Below are positions 44,231-56,727 of a DNA stretch of 64,000 nucleotides, one piece after another. The notes under the pieces were generated by a model, which worked only from the letters and a program-made list of their open reading frames with translations, had not been told where the DNA came from and made no database searches. Source of the stretch: Rutstroemia sp. NJR-2017a BVV2 (Eukaryota; Ascomycota; Leotiomycetes; Helotiales; Rutstroemiaceae); the NCBI GenBank assembly GCA_002946415.1, contig NJPS01000076.1, positions 620,001-684,000 on the forward strand, written 5' to 3'. The position numbers and the translations under genes are program-made. Within the stretch, counting starts at the first letter, position 1. Each line of letters begins with the position of its first letter.

Positions 44231-44995
44231 ATGCGATCATCTTTAGCACCAAAGAGCGTGCTGCGCTCCTGCAGGATCCCGTATTCCCGAACAAGCATCT
44301 GCCGCGCGGCGCCACCAATCTGCCAAACCAGCCATCAAAGAAACATCAGCGCCCCTCATACCCCTCCTTCAAACCACAGGTTCACATCCACAACCTCAGC
44401 TACAACCACAACTACAAACGCCCAAGAACCTTCTCAGACCAGCACCCCCTCACCACCCCGCAACCACTACGACCTCTTCCCCCTCACCTTCCCCAACGGC
44501 CCTCCACCCGCAAGCCCATTCAAAGTCGACCCCCGCACCCTCCGCAACGAATTCCTCCGCCTCCAAGCAACCGCGCACCCCGACCGACACACCTCCACGA
44601 CGTCAAAAACCCGCGCCGAAGCCACATCCGCGCTGATAAACGACGCCTACAAAACGCTTCTTTCCCCGCTCCTGCGCGCACAATATCTTTTATCCCTCCG
44701 CGGGATCGACGTCGCGGGGGACGAGACGGGAAAGGTGGATGATGCGGAGTTGTTGATGGAGGTGCTGGAGACGAGAGAGGAGATTGAGGATGCGGAACAG
44801 GAGGAGGATTTACAGGGGTTGAGGGAGCGGAATGAGAAGAGGATTGAGGAGGCGGAGGAGGTGTTGGAGAGGATGTTTGCGGAGGATGATTTGGAAGGGG
44901 CGAGGAGGGAGGCGGTTAGGTTGAGGTATTGGATTAATATTAAGGAGAGTTTACATGCGTGGGAGAAGGGGAAGCCGGTTGTTCTTGTGCATTGA
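44231..44995 (+). CDS. JAC1: Mitochondrial Fe-S cluster J-domain co-chaperone Jac1/HscB
   Basis: 254 aa from the ATG at 44231; an in-frame extension upstream has only a TTG. Residues 1-75 are Ser/Arg/Thr-rich with few acids, a mitochondrial presequence. The J-domain includes NHYDLFPL, TLRNEFLRLQATAHPDRH (HPD 116-118) and INDAYKTLLSPLLRAQYLLSL. The C-terminal HSCB helical domain contains LLMEVLETREEIEDA, which binds the Isu scaffold. Jac1 delivers Isu to the Hsp70 Ssq1 for cluster transfer. Length and domain order are normal for the family. Confidence 0.93.
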   Translation: MRSSLAPKSVLRSCRIPYSRTSICRAAPPICQTSHQRNISAPHTPPSNHRFTSTTSATTTTTNAQEPSQTSTPSPPRNHYDLFPLTFPNGPPPASPFKVDPRTLRNEFLRLQATAHPDRHTSTTSKTRAEATSALINDAYKTLLSPLLRAQYLLSLRGIDVAGDETGKVDDAELLMEVLETREEIEDAEQEEDLQGLRERNEKRIEEAEEVLERMFAEDDLEGARREAVRLRYWINIKESLHAWEKGKPVVLVH

Positions 44996-45600
44996 AGGAA
45001 GTAGGGGTGTAGATATGTAAAGATATAGATGTGATATAAAGGGCATTTTGGCTCTAGGGGCGGAGAGCGTCTAGACGCGCGAAGTCCACTGTATTTTAGA
45101 GATACCCAGGGTAGAATAGAAGCATGCCTTTCCAAAATTGCAAGTACACGATGACCGAACAAAACCCGGCAGTCTAGTTCTTCTGATTCGGATTCTAAAG
45201 CTCCAGTCTAGTAGTTCTCCCCTTCTCCGGGTCAGAAATAACAGGCCGACAATATTACTCAAAAGACATTTGGTCAATGAAAATATTATAATATCTTAGA
45301 GTATCTAGAATATTTGTCTGATAATAGTAACCAGCTGCAATATATTATCCTAAATCGGCCTGTTTTTTCTACGCCGAAGAGTCTCCTTGTCCTAGTCTTC
45401 GGCAAACGTTGCGTTATTCATAATATCTACTCCGCTATAGCAAAATCTACTTTCATTTATATTAAAACACACTCTTTGCTTCTCAAACACTGCGCTATAT
45501 GCAAGAATATCTACGCCCAGATATCTCAACCAACTCCACACTAATCAGGAAAACCGTCCAAGATAAACCGCCAACCCATCAACCGCTCTCCCTTAAAATC
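44996..45600. other. Intergenic between convergent genes with MITE copy 5
   Basis: 3' regions of JAC1 and of the F-box gene. The MITE occupies 45223-45382. Nothing else recognised. Confidence 0.5.
45223..45382. repeat. MITE family copy 5 (full length)
   Basis: 160 bp, the same length as copy 4. Left arm TTCTCCGGGTCAGAAATAAC then AGGCCGA; right end reads ACGCCGAAGAG. The core AAATATTATAATATCTTAG differs from copy 4 at only a few positions. It lies about 220 bp beyond the F-box stop codon. Confidence 0.8.
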
Positions 45601-46895
45601 TCAGTCAAACATCCTCAGGACCTCCTCCCTGCTCCCCTGCACCGCCCACTTACTATTCCTATCCATCCCACTACCTCTAAAATCAACCCATTTCAAGCCC
45701 TTGCACCCCTCAAGCAACACCTTAACCTTATCTCTAGTCAGCCACAGGAAATCTTTCGCTTTAACCTCCTCCAAATGGTTAAGTGTACGGAGATCAGAAA
45801 TGATGGTATCGATGGTTATAGCAGTTAAGGGGGCATCCTCTGACCGCGGAGTGCAACAACGTGTTGGGGATAGCTCTGAGCCCAAGCTGGACCGGGGACG
45901 GCTGTAGATAGGGTTGGGGTGGCCACCGCAGGAGATACAGTTTAAGTATCGTGGATTGCGCGCTGTGGAAACGTCGGAGATGTAGGTGAGAGCATAATCG
46001 GAGCGGCGGCCCATGGGATATCCGAAGGCTGTTTCTACGAAAAGGTAGTCGACGGTTAGTTGGAGACGGGATATGTTTATCTTGCTGCGGAGCTGTTAGC
46101 TTTAGCCTTTACTTAGAACTGTGAGGTTTCAAACCGTATATTCTTGCAAGCAGCTATTACACGACAGATTGCTCCAGCGGGCAGATCTCGCGTCCTGTGG
46201 AAGTTCTTCAAAAATGGACTTGGTGGTGGATGAGTTGAGCTAGTGGTGAAAGTTGTGGCAACCTCAGACCCCATTTGGTTTCGAACATACATCCTTCTGC
46301 GATCTCTATACGTGAATTCCCTCCATCCAGCCCGTGGCAGCAACTCCCCATTCTTACTATCCTTGGTGAAGTAGCTGAGATCTAGAATACGCACCATAGA
46401 GCCATAAGCTAGGTTTTGTGAGACTGTGTGGGCGAATTGTGCAAAGCGGTAGGTACTTGCGAAATAAGGCTGTCTATACAAGAAGGTAGCAGCACTTTCC
46501 AAAATACTCGAATTAGTGAGCATCAGATTGAGAAAATCGAGCTGGCTCAAGTAGGTAAAGATCAAAGCAAGTAGTTCAACAGGCATGGTTGCAAGGCTGC
46601 GAATAGTGGTGTGTTTTCGCTTCCTTGAAAACACGGACGGAGTCACGGAGGTCAGTGACTTTAATGACGAGCCAGAGCCTCGAAGTCTCTGAATATTCGA
46701 CCGGGCGCGGATTATCGGTGGTATCAAGGATTTGACAGACTGTTGTGAGGCCATTCCGTTTGGTTTTGGATGTTCTGCGGCAGGCATTTGAAGTAAACTT
46801 GGGCTTTCAACTTCTACCCCTTTATAAAAGGCATAGTATTCGTTGCTGTGTCTCCGAGTCCGCTTCGTTGGTGGATCAGAAGGTATAGTATTCAT
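45601..46895 (-). CDS. F-box protein
   Basis: Two exons, complement(45601..46084, 46135..46895), 414 aa; start ATG 46895 (the frame extends upstream only with TTG). The N-terminus is Ser/Arg-rich. An F-box-like motif TIRSLATMPVELLALIFTYLSQLDFLNLML lies in the first exon, followed by leucine-rich stretches. The intron (50 bp, GTTTGA donor, GCTAAC branch, CAG acceptor) joins CKNIR to KINISRLQLTVDYLF. Exon 2 has a small Cys cluster (CISCGG) and LRTLNHLEEVKAKD. F-box proteins recruit substrates to SCF ubiquitin ligases; this one's substrate is unknown. Confidence 0.8.
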
Positions 46896-48358
46896 GAACA
46901 GGCAATGATGATGCGAAAACGCAAGAGCATCGGATCTTTGAGTGACTGCCAGCAATCTGAGTCTTTTCTTCTTGTACTCCTGAAATCAAGCCTTAGCATA
47001 CAATACAAGGTGAGATGCGTAGGTTTTTGCTCACACTGTGCTAGTCAGATTTCTTGTCTTGTAAACTGCTGAGCCACCGAATGTTGTTACCGATTGCGAG
47101 AAGAGGGGCAGTGTGTTGTGTCTAGGGATTCACACCAAAAATCGCGATTGATGTTCTGCGTTTCAAAGTATGTAACTGAGTACAGCATTCACTTATGATG
47201 TTAATATAGCATCAATAAATCCCTCATGTGGCTGCAGTAGAAAACGGTCGTTCGTCAGCAAAATATATGCAGCTATGCAACCCCCCTTGGATGCTAGAGA
47301 AGTGGTAGCAAGTGAATGAGATGAACCGTATGCCCCGCAGAAATTTGTTTCCTGTAACTTTACAGAATATTAATTTTTGGTGACGTCCACGCCATACCGA
47401 CGAAAACAGGGCATTTCAATAGCAAACGGATGTGCATATCGCCTACAGTAGAAAGAAAGTGTCTCGGTGCTACCTCGTATGAATTCGTATTATGTTGGCA
47501 TCGTCGCTCGATTCGCAGGAGAAGCCCCAGATAGAGAGAGAGAGAATGAAGTGTAATAAGTTGATAGTTTGAAGCCCGTTCCTGCATGTTAGCTGCCATG
47601 TAAACTTCATGAAATGCGAACTATAGATAATGCTCTTTCATCGCATCACCTGCCGGGTCAAGTCGTTGGAATGCGAGAGTGAGTCTTCAGTAGCACGTGG
47701 ACTGACGGAACACGAGACCTTAGCTTTATGCTTTGGGTATTGTATGGACCCAGACACGATGATGCGATTTCAGCCCAGTCTAATTATAAATGCAGTTGCT
47801 AATCATCCGGCAAACTTCTTTACTTCGGTGATAAGGTCTGAACTGACAACGCCGTTAGTAGTTGGTTTGGCGGTACTCCCCAGCTACTTATTAACCAACG
47901 ATCAAGCAAACTCCTAGGGATTTAGTTCTGAAGTTTTAGATGCATTATAAGTGACATCTGACTAGGATAGCCAATATATAATATATTATAGCTCAAACAT
48001 TTATACAGCTACGATTCATTCTGCCCAAATGCGATTTGCGGCGGACAGGGTCTGAACGGCTTCTATCATTATTTGCGTGTTCAGCGGTGCCGAAAGTATC
48101 TGTCTCGCCTCAACACGAAAGGAACAAACATCAAGGGCACTAATAGCAGTCTTGGTAAGCCGGGCGCCTTCTCTCAAGTCTTATGGGGCTTAAATACTCA
48201 ATACAAATCGCTATATCCTGCTGCTGGCGTTACTCACCTGGAAGAAGTTTCCTTCACGGCGACGGCTTGGAGATAACCGATATTAACTGATCGTGGTTTG
48301 CGTCTCAAAACGGTCAGTTCGGGCCCGACAACTGGGAGGTCCTGCCCAATCGTGAGGA
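46896..48358. other. Intergenic between F-box and HET genes
   Basis: 1.46 kb. Upstream of the F-box gene and downstream of the HET gene on the same strand. Contains a short (AG)n tract near 47535-47547. Open frames are short and unconvincing. Confidence 0.45.
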
Positions 48359-50545
48359 CTACACGAGCTTGATCGTGGACTTGTCTAATTCCATGTCCGC
48401 TATCTCGCCATTCATGATACCATGGACATAACATTCTCCAATCATATGGAATGACCCTTCATCCTGTTTCCGGATGACGAAAGGGACACACCCACCAATG
48501 AACACACAGACATGATCGCCAGGTGCTGCATGCTCCGGAACCAGCCCGATGAACTTTTTTGAAGTAATACAAAGGCGTCTATTCTTCATTGCGGAAGCGT
48601 AAGCACTGCAGATATCATTGAAAAGTCTTCCAGAAGCCCTGGATGAAAGACTGTGTAGCGTCAGCCGGCCCTGAAGTCTACGGGGTGAATAAGTTTGGTC
48701 TGGCAATGAAGGATGCAGCCCAGTTGTCTCATCGAGGATGAGACTAAATATGTCAGCGAAGGTTGGCGGACACGGTTGCATGCCTGATTCATCCTTTCCA
48801 GCAACTAGGGTTTTCCAGAAAGCCTCAAAAAGACCGCTGCCCGAGGGATATGGATGACATTTTCTAACAAATTCCACATAGGTAGCCAAGTCTCCATTCT
48901 CCGTGATTGGGTTCTTATATGAGATGTCTGCTTGGTGACTGACAGGGGTAACAGAATCTATGGTATCAAATAGGATACCTGAGGCACATAGAGCTTTACC
49001 TTCCGAGTTCAATACGACCGTACCATCTGGAATCCATTTAGCAGCACTGTAGATATGACTAGCACTTCCTGCGTAGCCCAAAGATGTTGTTTTGGGGCCC
49101 TGAGACCAATCCGGAAGCCACGAGGGCAAGCCTGGAAGGCTTGATGGACCGTTGACACAGCTAAAGACGTGGAAGACTAATTGAAGAGCCATTGAACCAC
49201 CTACCACCCCTGGTTTGAGCTCCTTATTAATACGCTTGATTGCCTCGAGCAAGTACAGCAAAGTTGTCTCGCGGTACACAGTAGACACTTCTTTCGAGTA
49301 ATCAGCCTCAATTGGCTGTTCATAAAGGCCAAGAAGTCCATAGACCTTATCCCGAGGATCTGTGGCTTGTGCATACCTGGTATTCACCAGAGCCATCATC
49401 AGGGCAGAAGTAGTGGACGATTGAACACGTTCATAGTCGCTCATAGAGAGGCAAACTTCGCATCCAGATAGTGTTTGGTCCAGCCCGTCCTTGAATGTCC
49501 GTCGCAGCCAAGCGAGGAGACCAGAGTCTTTAACAACGATGCACCAATCTTGAAATTTTCCCCAGGCGATCGTTACTTCTCCACAGACGATATAAGGATA
49601 AAACGAGAGTACCACCTCTTGAATGACCCATAGCCTTTGAAACCAGGGCCGTTTGAATAGCTTCCATAACTCTTCCCATAACTCTGATCTCGCATCGGGA
49701 AGTTGCAGGCTTCTGAAGTCCTCCTCAGGTGGCACTTCGGTTACATATCGCAAAATAGTGACCGCGGACTCCAGTGTCTGAAACGCGCGGAAACTGCCCT
49801 CGGCTTCCTCCCCTAGCCAGATAGCTGTGTTCCAAGCCCGGCGGTAGATTAATGACATGATTCGCACTTGCCTTTCTCTCTCTGCTATGTCCATCTGGTT
49901 GATGCAGATTTGATCAATCCAGAGCATGATAGAGTAGTCATCCCGACGTAAATGCCTAAGCGCCGAGAAAAGATTCTTGGTGATTTTTTGGCCTTGACCA
50001 TTGCATTTGATATTGCAATCAAAAACTGGCGCACCCCAAACATAGCTGAGAGCAGTATAACGTACCGGTTTCCCTTCTTCCAAAGAAACGGCATGCCTCG
50101 TATGCTTTTGCCAACTAGTATGGGCTTCCGGGTCATCTCGTATTCTTTGGTACTCAAATTCTACCGAACAATGGTGAAGAACGCAACAAACTTCGCTTTC
50201 GAACGATCCAGGGAAGACTTCGATGACTCTAATGTCATAGTCGTCCATTAGCGGACGATATATACTCCCAGGTAAGGCAGAGGAAATATTGACACGCGGC
50301 TCTTGCGGTTGGTCTATGATTTGCTGGCGTGCTTTTGCTACCAAGAACTCCGATAACTGTTCCTCATCAACGTCTGTAGTAGTACCGGCGATTCCAGTAA
50401 CGCTAGCAACTTCAAAGGCTGGGACCTTTGTGTCAACATCTTCCCCCCAGATTGTGCCTCCTAAAAGAGTCATCAGTTGTCATGCACTCATTGTACTCTC
50501 CGTCACGGGAAGCATGTGGTGAGCCATACCTGACATAAAATCCAT
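48359..50545 (-). CDS. Heterokaryon incompatibility (HET-domain) protein
   Basis: Two exons proposed, complement(48359..50460, 50530..50545), 705 aa. The first is a 16 bp exon (MDFMS) with GCCATGG context, joined by a 69 bp GT-AG intron. Without it the frame could start at the ATG at 50473. The HET domain at about residues 140-290 has VRYTALSYVWG, LWIDQICINQMD and ERERQVRIMSLIY. The C-terminal half is conserved in HET proteins (YAQATDPRDKVYGLLGLY, WLPDWSQGP, HVCVFIGGCVPFVIR). These proteins mediate allorecognition and cell death after fusion of unlike hyphae, although most HET genes are functionally untested. Confidence 0.88.
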
Positions 50546-51032
50546 GGCTCAAGAACGAAGTAAGTGCTCGAGATGGAAAGGGAGCGTAGAATTTGGAAAC
50601 TATACTTCCGCAAACATAACTGTCTCATTGCCATGAAACGACTTCCAGACTTGGTACCTAATAAAGTATCTACAATCAAGGACAGGTGTAGCTGAGCCGA
50701 GTCGCGGATGTCCACCTTACCCCTTCTACTACACTTTGTATGATAGACTGCTGAATATTGGACCACGAGATAAGTAGATGAATAAACATGAATGTTTGGT
50801 AAGCTTGTAAGCGTAAATCATGATTGACGTTTGAGAGGTGAAATATCGTGAATTTGTAGAAGTTCCTGAAAGCTTGGACATTTCATTGGGGGAAGCGGAA
50901 GCGGAAGCGAGACAGGTACAGGCTGCCAAAGCTCCCCCGCCATCAACCAAAGAGCTTCAGCCTCATCACTGCCGAAATATCGAAGCTCATCTCCACAACT
51001 GTTCATCACCGGAAAGAGATCAAAAAGTGACC
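50546..51032. promoter_or_regulatory. Divergent promoter region, HET / CSN4
   Basis: 487 bp between the HET first exon and the CSN4 start. The CSN4 frame is open upstream to 50838 but without an ATG and without conserved residues, so it is leader rather than coding. Confidence 0.5.
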
Positions 51033-52332
51033 ATGGTTTCTCAGAAAGTATCGGAAGCTCTGCAGCAAATAGCAGGCTCTGCAGAAAAGCAACAAGGCTA
51101 CGCGACACTTCTATCAAACGCTCAATTCTCATCAACCCCCGCCGAGTTACCTGATGACTTGATTGCGATTATCGATGCTATATTCGCCGATTCTCTTGGA
51201 ATAGTCGCCACTCGTTCCCTCGCAGCACTATTCGTCGATGCCCTGAAAACAGTCAAAAGCAATGAAGCTAAGATTACAGTCGGCGAGCGAGCTCTACAGA
51301 CCTTCGGTGCACAATCATCGTCCTTCGAAGAACAAAATGCTCAAATCCGCGAGCTGATAGCTTCCGCCTACGAAGAAGAAGAAGACTATTTATTAGCTGC
51401 AAAAATCTTAGCTGGAATCCCACTCGAATCTTCGCAGCGAAAAGTTACAAACGAGGAGAAGGTCAAATGTTGGATCCGAATAACTCGCAACTACCTTGAG
51501 GTTGATGATACGACACTCGCAGAGCAATTTTTGAACAAAGCAAAGAACCTTATCTACACGGTGCCGGATCGAGACCTCAATTTACATTTCAAGCTCAGTC
51601 AAGCACGAATCCAAGATGCTAGGAGGGATTTCTTGGCTGCTGCTCAGGGTTACCAGGACATCAGTTTTTTGACCGTTATTGCCGAAGAAGAACGTTTGCA
51701 TACCTTGAGTATGGCCATAAAGTGCGCTGTTTTGGCACCTGCAGGCCCCCTTCGAAGTCGCGCTCTAGGAAGATTATACAAAGATGAGCGAGCTGCTGGG
51801 CTGGATGAATTCAGTATTCTAGAAAAGATGTTCTTGGATCGTTTATTAACACCCGAGGAAGTATCGAAATTCGCAGAAGGACTCCAACCACATCAGCTTG
51901 CGAAGATGCAAGACGGAAAAACAGTGTTGCAAAAGGCCGTGGTCGAGCACAACCTGCGAGCCGCTTCAAGACTATATAATAACATCCGCTTTGAGGCTCT
52001 TGGATTACTTTTGGGACTCGATGGAGACAAAGCCGAGGAGACGACTGCTAGAATGATTGAACAAGGTCGATTACTGGGAAGGATTGATCAAGTTGAAAGG
52101 GTGATTTGGTTTGAGGGTGGAGAAGCTACTGGAGAGAAGGGAAGTGGAAGAGCTGAAGGAATTGTGGGAAGGGAACTTCGAAGATGGGATGCAAATGTTC
52201 AAGGTTTGGCTGAAGAGGTAGAAAAGGTTACTTCTGAGCTTCAGCTCGTATATCCTGTAGGTTTTCCTCTCTGAATTGCACAACACAGCTAACACGCTCT
52301 AGGACTTTGTCGCTGCAAACTTAGTTGTTTGA
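51033..52332 (+). CDS. CSN4: COP9 signalosome subunit 4
   Basis: Two exons, join(51033..52256, 52303..52332), 417 aa. Start ATG 51033 in GACCATGG. The protein is helical with TPR-like repeats (YEEEEDYLLAAKILAGIPLE, CWIRITRNYLEVDDTTLAEQFLNKA) and a C-terminal PCI/winged-helix domain (EHNLRAASRLYNNIRFEALGLLL, ARMIEQGRLLGRIDQVERVIWFE). The last exon supplies YPDFVAANLVV, the typical CSN4 end; reading through the 46 bp intron gives GFPL and a stop instead. The COP9 signalosome removes Nedd8 from cullin-RING ligases and controls light and sexual development in fungi. Confidence 0.94.
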
Positions 52333-52554
52333 TCCAGACGAGTGACGAAAATTAATGATGATATACGAAAGGCGTTTAGACATGGTATCTGCATATGTGC
52401 AGAGGAGTTCTAGCATGGGTAGATCAATGATGGCGTTCTCAAATGGAATGAAAGATAGGATGATGTTCACTTCCTTGAGATAAACTTTGCATATGCGTTG
52501 CAAGACTGAGTGACGCCGATGTTTATTATCCACGTATTTTCAGTCTTCCATATA

Positions 52555-53521
52555 TTATACAGCTAACAACCCACTCCTCATCACCCGGCTTATCCTTCTT
52601 CTCAGACTCTCCACCAAACTATTGTGGTCGACTTGTTCTGCCCGTGTCTTCGGTTCTGTCCTCAGCGGTGTTTGCCCACTATAGGCATCAAACTTCAGAT
52701 TCCTCCCAGTCATTAAGTAATGCAAAGCAGCTCCAATTAGGGTTCCCATCCGATCATAACCTTCTTCGGTGAAATGTACTCCGTCGATCCAGATCCTGCC
52801 TCGCTCTTCTTCAGGCATGCTCCAGTATGGCATAGCTTTATGAAGATCGAAAACATGGCTAAATCGGGTTAGTATAATTGTCCTGGGTGATATGAGGGAG
52901 ATATACTTACAAGTTCTCAGCTTTATGGCTACGGATTAGATTGTTCAGATAGTCCCTTTGCGTATCGAGTATTGGATCGCATGCACCGCATTCAGGAACA
53001 GTCAGAGCTAGAACCTGAGTTCCACGAGAAAGAGCAAAGTTCCACTCTTTGGTAAGATATTCAAAAATCGTTTCTACGTCTCGATATTGGTTGAGGTCGT
53101 TGGTCCCTCCTAGTATAATCATCCAGTTATAAGGATTGTCGGCTTCTTCATCTAACAGATGTTAGTATTCACGTATATGCTGCATACATGTATGCTCGGG
53201 TGTATTATCAAGCATCACACGTTCGTGCTACCAAAAGGGGCTTGGGATATCTGGATTCCAAATCGCTGGGCACTGCATATCAACGCAGCATAGGTAAAAG
53301 ACATAGAACTTACATAGTATGTCCAACCTGGGTAAGTAGCTACCCGGAGGACTGACCACCTGATCCCCCGGTAATCCTTGAACATCTATAGCGAATGGGA
53401 TGTGGGGGAAGTTGTCCCGAAGTGTGTCGCTGAGAGCAATCGCATAAGGATGATTGATTGGGAATCCCTGGGTCAAGCTATTTCCGAAGCAAAGCACGCT
53501 CACTGGGTTCATGAATAGCAT
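52555..53521 (-). CDS. SGNH/GDSL hydrolase (esterase/lipase)
   Basis: Three exons, complement(52555..52858, 52911..53151, 53314..53521), 250 aa. Block I is FGNSLTQGF (Asn in place of the usual Asp next to the Ser nucleophile), block II GLPGDQV, block III GGTNDL, block V DGVHFTEEGY (Asp and His of the triad). Introns are GT-AG (162 and 52 bp). Phases join LDIL to YEEADNPYNW and AENF to HVFDLHKAMPYW. There is no signal peptide; probably cytosolic. Substrate unknown. Confidence 0.9.
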
Positions 53522-54091
53522 TGTAATGTTCGAGGTGAGACTTTTGAGATTTGGCGGCGTGAACCCCCGCCGAGTATTGTGGAGTCTGATGTATTGCCAA
53601 TTGACAACCTAGATGTTTACTCGCGGGGTATGAGCTTCAAGCTGTGAAGATGCACAAGAGAATGAAAAGGACAACAAACGTTGTTGAATTTGCTCAATTA
53701 AAGAGACTGGTAGAAAATCTAATCCTCCTAAGGAAATCGAACATCGTCTACCTTTACTTGAATAGCTTGAGCATGATTTACCATACTCGTGCTTCCTCAA
53801 ACCGTCAAAGCAGGGATTACCTAATTGCTTTCTCTGGTTGCTGTGTAAACAATCGAATTGATGAGAACCAATCAAACTTTTCCCACCCACCCCAAGCAAA
53901 TAAAGTCTCTACAACCTCATTCATTACTTTTTACGCGACAACACTCAAAACTCACGACGCGCATTTATTTGTCTCTTGCTCGCATTGCTCTTGAGGGGGA
54001 TGGTATTGATAAACAGGATCTACGATAACAGTCACTGAGAGATACACCAAATTATTATCGCCATTCACTGTTTATCGAACAAATCGAAGCA
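53522..54091. promoter_or_regulatory. Divergent promoter region, SGNH hydrolase / MPS1
   Basis: 570 bp between two divergent genes. Contains AT-rich and CAA-rich sequence. No TATA or other element could be assigned with confidence. Confidence 0.4.
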
Positions 54092-56727
54092 ATGGCTACA
54101 GTTTCGCCTACTCCGATGAGCTCGAGTCATTTCGCATCGTCCTTGAGAAAACCGCCTTCACGAAATGCATACAAACAGCCGCCAAATAGACCTCAATCCA
54201 CTCGTCCCGACTTCGAGTCGCAATCCCGACATTACTCTCTCAATGACAGCTCCGACGACGAGATCCCAATGCCGATGAAGTTCAGCGCTTTAACCAAAGC
54301 ATTGCTGAATGATGACGCTTCATTGATTGAGACAGCAACTACCGCACGCACTACGCCCGAGCCACAAAACGATTCGCATATCCGTACCAAAAGCGCAGGC
54401 ATATTAGAGACATCCACACGGAAACAGAGATCACCTTCCGAAAAACAAGAACACAGCCCATCTTATCCTCGGAGAGTTGTACGTCTAAGCGGTTCGCCTG
54501 GCTCGGCCAAGCTACGTAGGACTTCTTCACTGTCCAATGCGGTTCAGAAACACAACGAGCAGCAAGCAGTACCAAAGCAAGATGAGAGCGCATTGGATCT
54601 TAGCACTCCTGGACCGGTACCCAGAACCGTACGAGTATCTATCGGTAACACGAGGTCTTCGCTCGGATCATCAGGTAGATATTCGTCCAAAATCGATTCT
54701 GCGTCTCGAGAAGAGGAGCAGGTTTCTGATGGACAAGACTACCCTTCAACTATCAATAGATCACATCTGGCTACAAGTCAAGGGAGTGTATCAAGGTATG
54801 GTACATCAGCTCTCGGCCGGTCCAGGTATGGTGAGGAAGTGGGTCTTCAGAGCTCCATACGTGTCAAGAGAGGGGCAGTTCCTAAGGTAGTCGGCTCTTT
54901 TATGAGGGGTCCTGCACGAAGAGGTAGACCACGGATGTCACGGGATGACGAGGAACAGAGTCCAATAGATGAGAATGGAAACGGACTCGACGTAGGAACA
55001 AGTCAAGAACCAGAGAGCCAGGAGTCGCAATACGATCGGCCGGATAGTCAAGGAAAGAGTCCAAGCCAAGAACCAGAAATAGGGAGGGGATCTTCATTCT
55101 CGGCCATGCGTGGATATCGTACTTCCGGAAGCCCTCCCAGTACGAAGGATATTCTCGATTCTGTCTTACGGTCAAGATCGCCACCTCCTCCGACCCTTAC
55201 CAGTGCTCGTAGATCTGATGCTGTCAACTCTGCATCTTCGATATCGAAGCAAGCACCAATATTCAAAGTACCTGCTTCACATCCAGACATTCCCTCTTCT
55301 CACGATCAAGAGAATGAACCTCCACCAACCTTCAAACGAAACAAGCAACAACCCTTGAGCCAAACGAGTAGTGCAAACAAGCCAACGCGACCCGAGGGTT
55401 TCGAAATGAATTCGGCACGTGCTACTGGATCTCCAGAACGAAGACCATTGGCTGTGCGAAGCCAGAACACTCCTCGAAGAGCAGCTCCACCCCCTCCAAA
55501 GATGTCAGTTTTAGAAGCAGCAACAAGCACTGCTGGCGCTGCGACAACGTCTCACGCCAACAACAAGCGAAATAGACTGAAGATAAATGGGAAGGTTTTC
55601 ACACGCTTAGATGTCATTGGTCGTGGAGGCAGTTCAAAGGTATATCGGGTAATGGCAGAGAACTCGAAAATTTTTGCATTAAAGAGGGTTTCACTAGATG
55701 ACGCAGACGAGTCCGCGATACGGGGTTTCAAGGGAGAAATTGACCTTCTCAAGAAATTGGCTTCGGTTGAAAGAGTAATTCACTTGTTAGACTACGAGAT
55801 GAATGATGAAAAGGGCGTATTAAGTATGGTAAGTTATGTATGATTGGTTTATATGGAAATCGCTAAAATTTCCTTCAGCTCATGGAAATGGGCGAAATAG
55901 ACATGAACGCGGTTCTCAATCTTCGCCTCAAATCCGATCACGCCAAATTTGACGTAAGTTTCGTACGTCATTACTGGAAGGAGATGCTTGAATGTTTGTC
56001 TGCCGTCCACGCTTATGACATTGTGCACTCGGATCTCAAACCCCACAACTTCGTTCTTGTTCAAGGTCGACTCAAACTCATTGATTTCGGTATCGCCAAT
56101 GCCATCCAGACCGAAGAAACCGTGAACGTCCACCGGGAAACACAAATCGGTACTCCAAACTACATGTCCCCTGAATCCCTCATGGATTCCAACGCTAGAC
56201 CCGATTCCCACAGCAGCCGAGGACGAAGCGAGCGAGAACCCAAACTCATGAAGTTGGGCAAACCAAGCGATATCTGGAGTCTGGGCTGCATTCTCTACCA
56301 AATGACGTACGGTCGTGCTCCATTCGGACACATCCAAAATCAATTGCAGCGCTGTCAGGCCATCATTAACTGGAATTATGCGATAGAATACCCACCCTTC
56401 GGCGTAGGCGGAGTCCCAGTCCCGAACTCCCTGATCCGCACTCTGAAGGGCTGTCTCAACCGCGATCAACATAAACGACCGTCAGCAGAAGATCTCCTCA
56501 GAGATGACGATCCGTTCCTTAATCCGATGGAAGTCGATTTGGATAAACAGATTCCGATGACGGAGGAACTTTTGGGGAGGATTCTGCAGAATGTGGTGCA
56601 GAAGTGCGAGGGCAGGACGCCGACGGACGCGGAGTTGCTGAGTCTGTGGCCGGCGGGGTATTTTGCTAGTTTGAGGAAGGGGTTGAGGGAGAAGGAGAAG
56701 GAGAGGGAGAGGAGTGCACAGAGATAG
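54092..56727 (+). CDS. MPS1: Dual-specificity spindle checkpoint kinase Mps1/TTK
   Basis: Two exons, join(54092..55828, 55879..56727), 861 aa; the intron is GT-AG, 50 bp. Residues 1-480 are Ser/Pro/Arg-rich and disordered, with many S/T-P sites. The kinase domain runs from about 499 to 820: glycine loop IGRGGSSKV (509-517), ALKRV with Lys531, Glu549, catalytic loop VHSDLKPHNF (Asp631; HSD instead of HRD is normal for Mps1), DFG at about 648, and GTPNYMSPE. The C-terminal RPSAEDLL and the acidic tail also fit. Mps1 acts in spindle pole duplication and at kinetochores in the spindle checkpoint. Confidence 0.95.

Noticed and set aside
50838..51032. 65-residue N-terminal extension of CSN4
   Set aside because: No ATG; the family starts near the MVSQKVSEAL segment, whose ATG has strong context.
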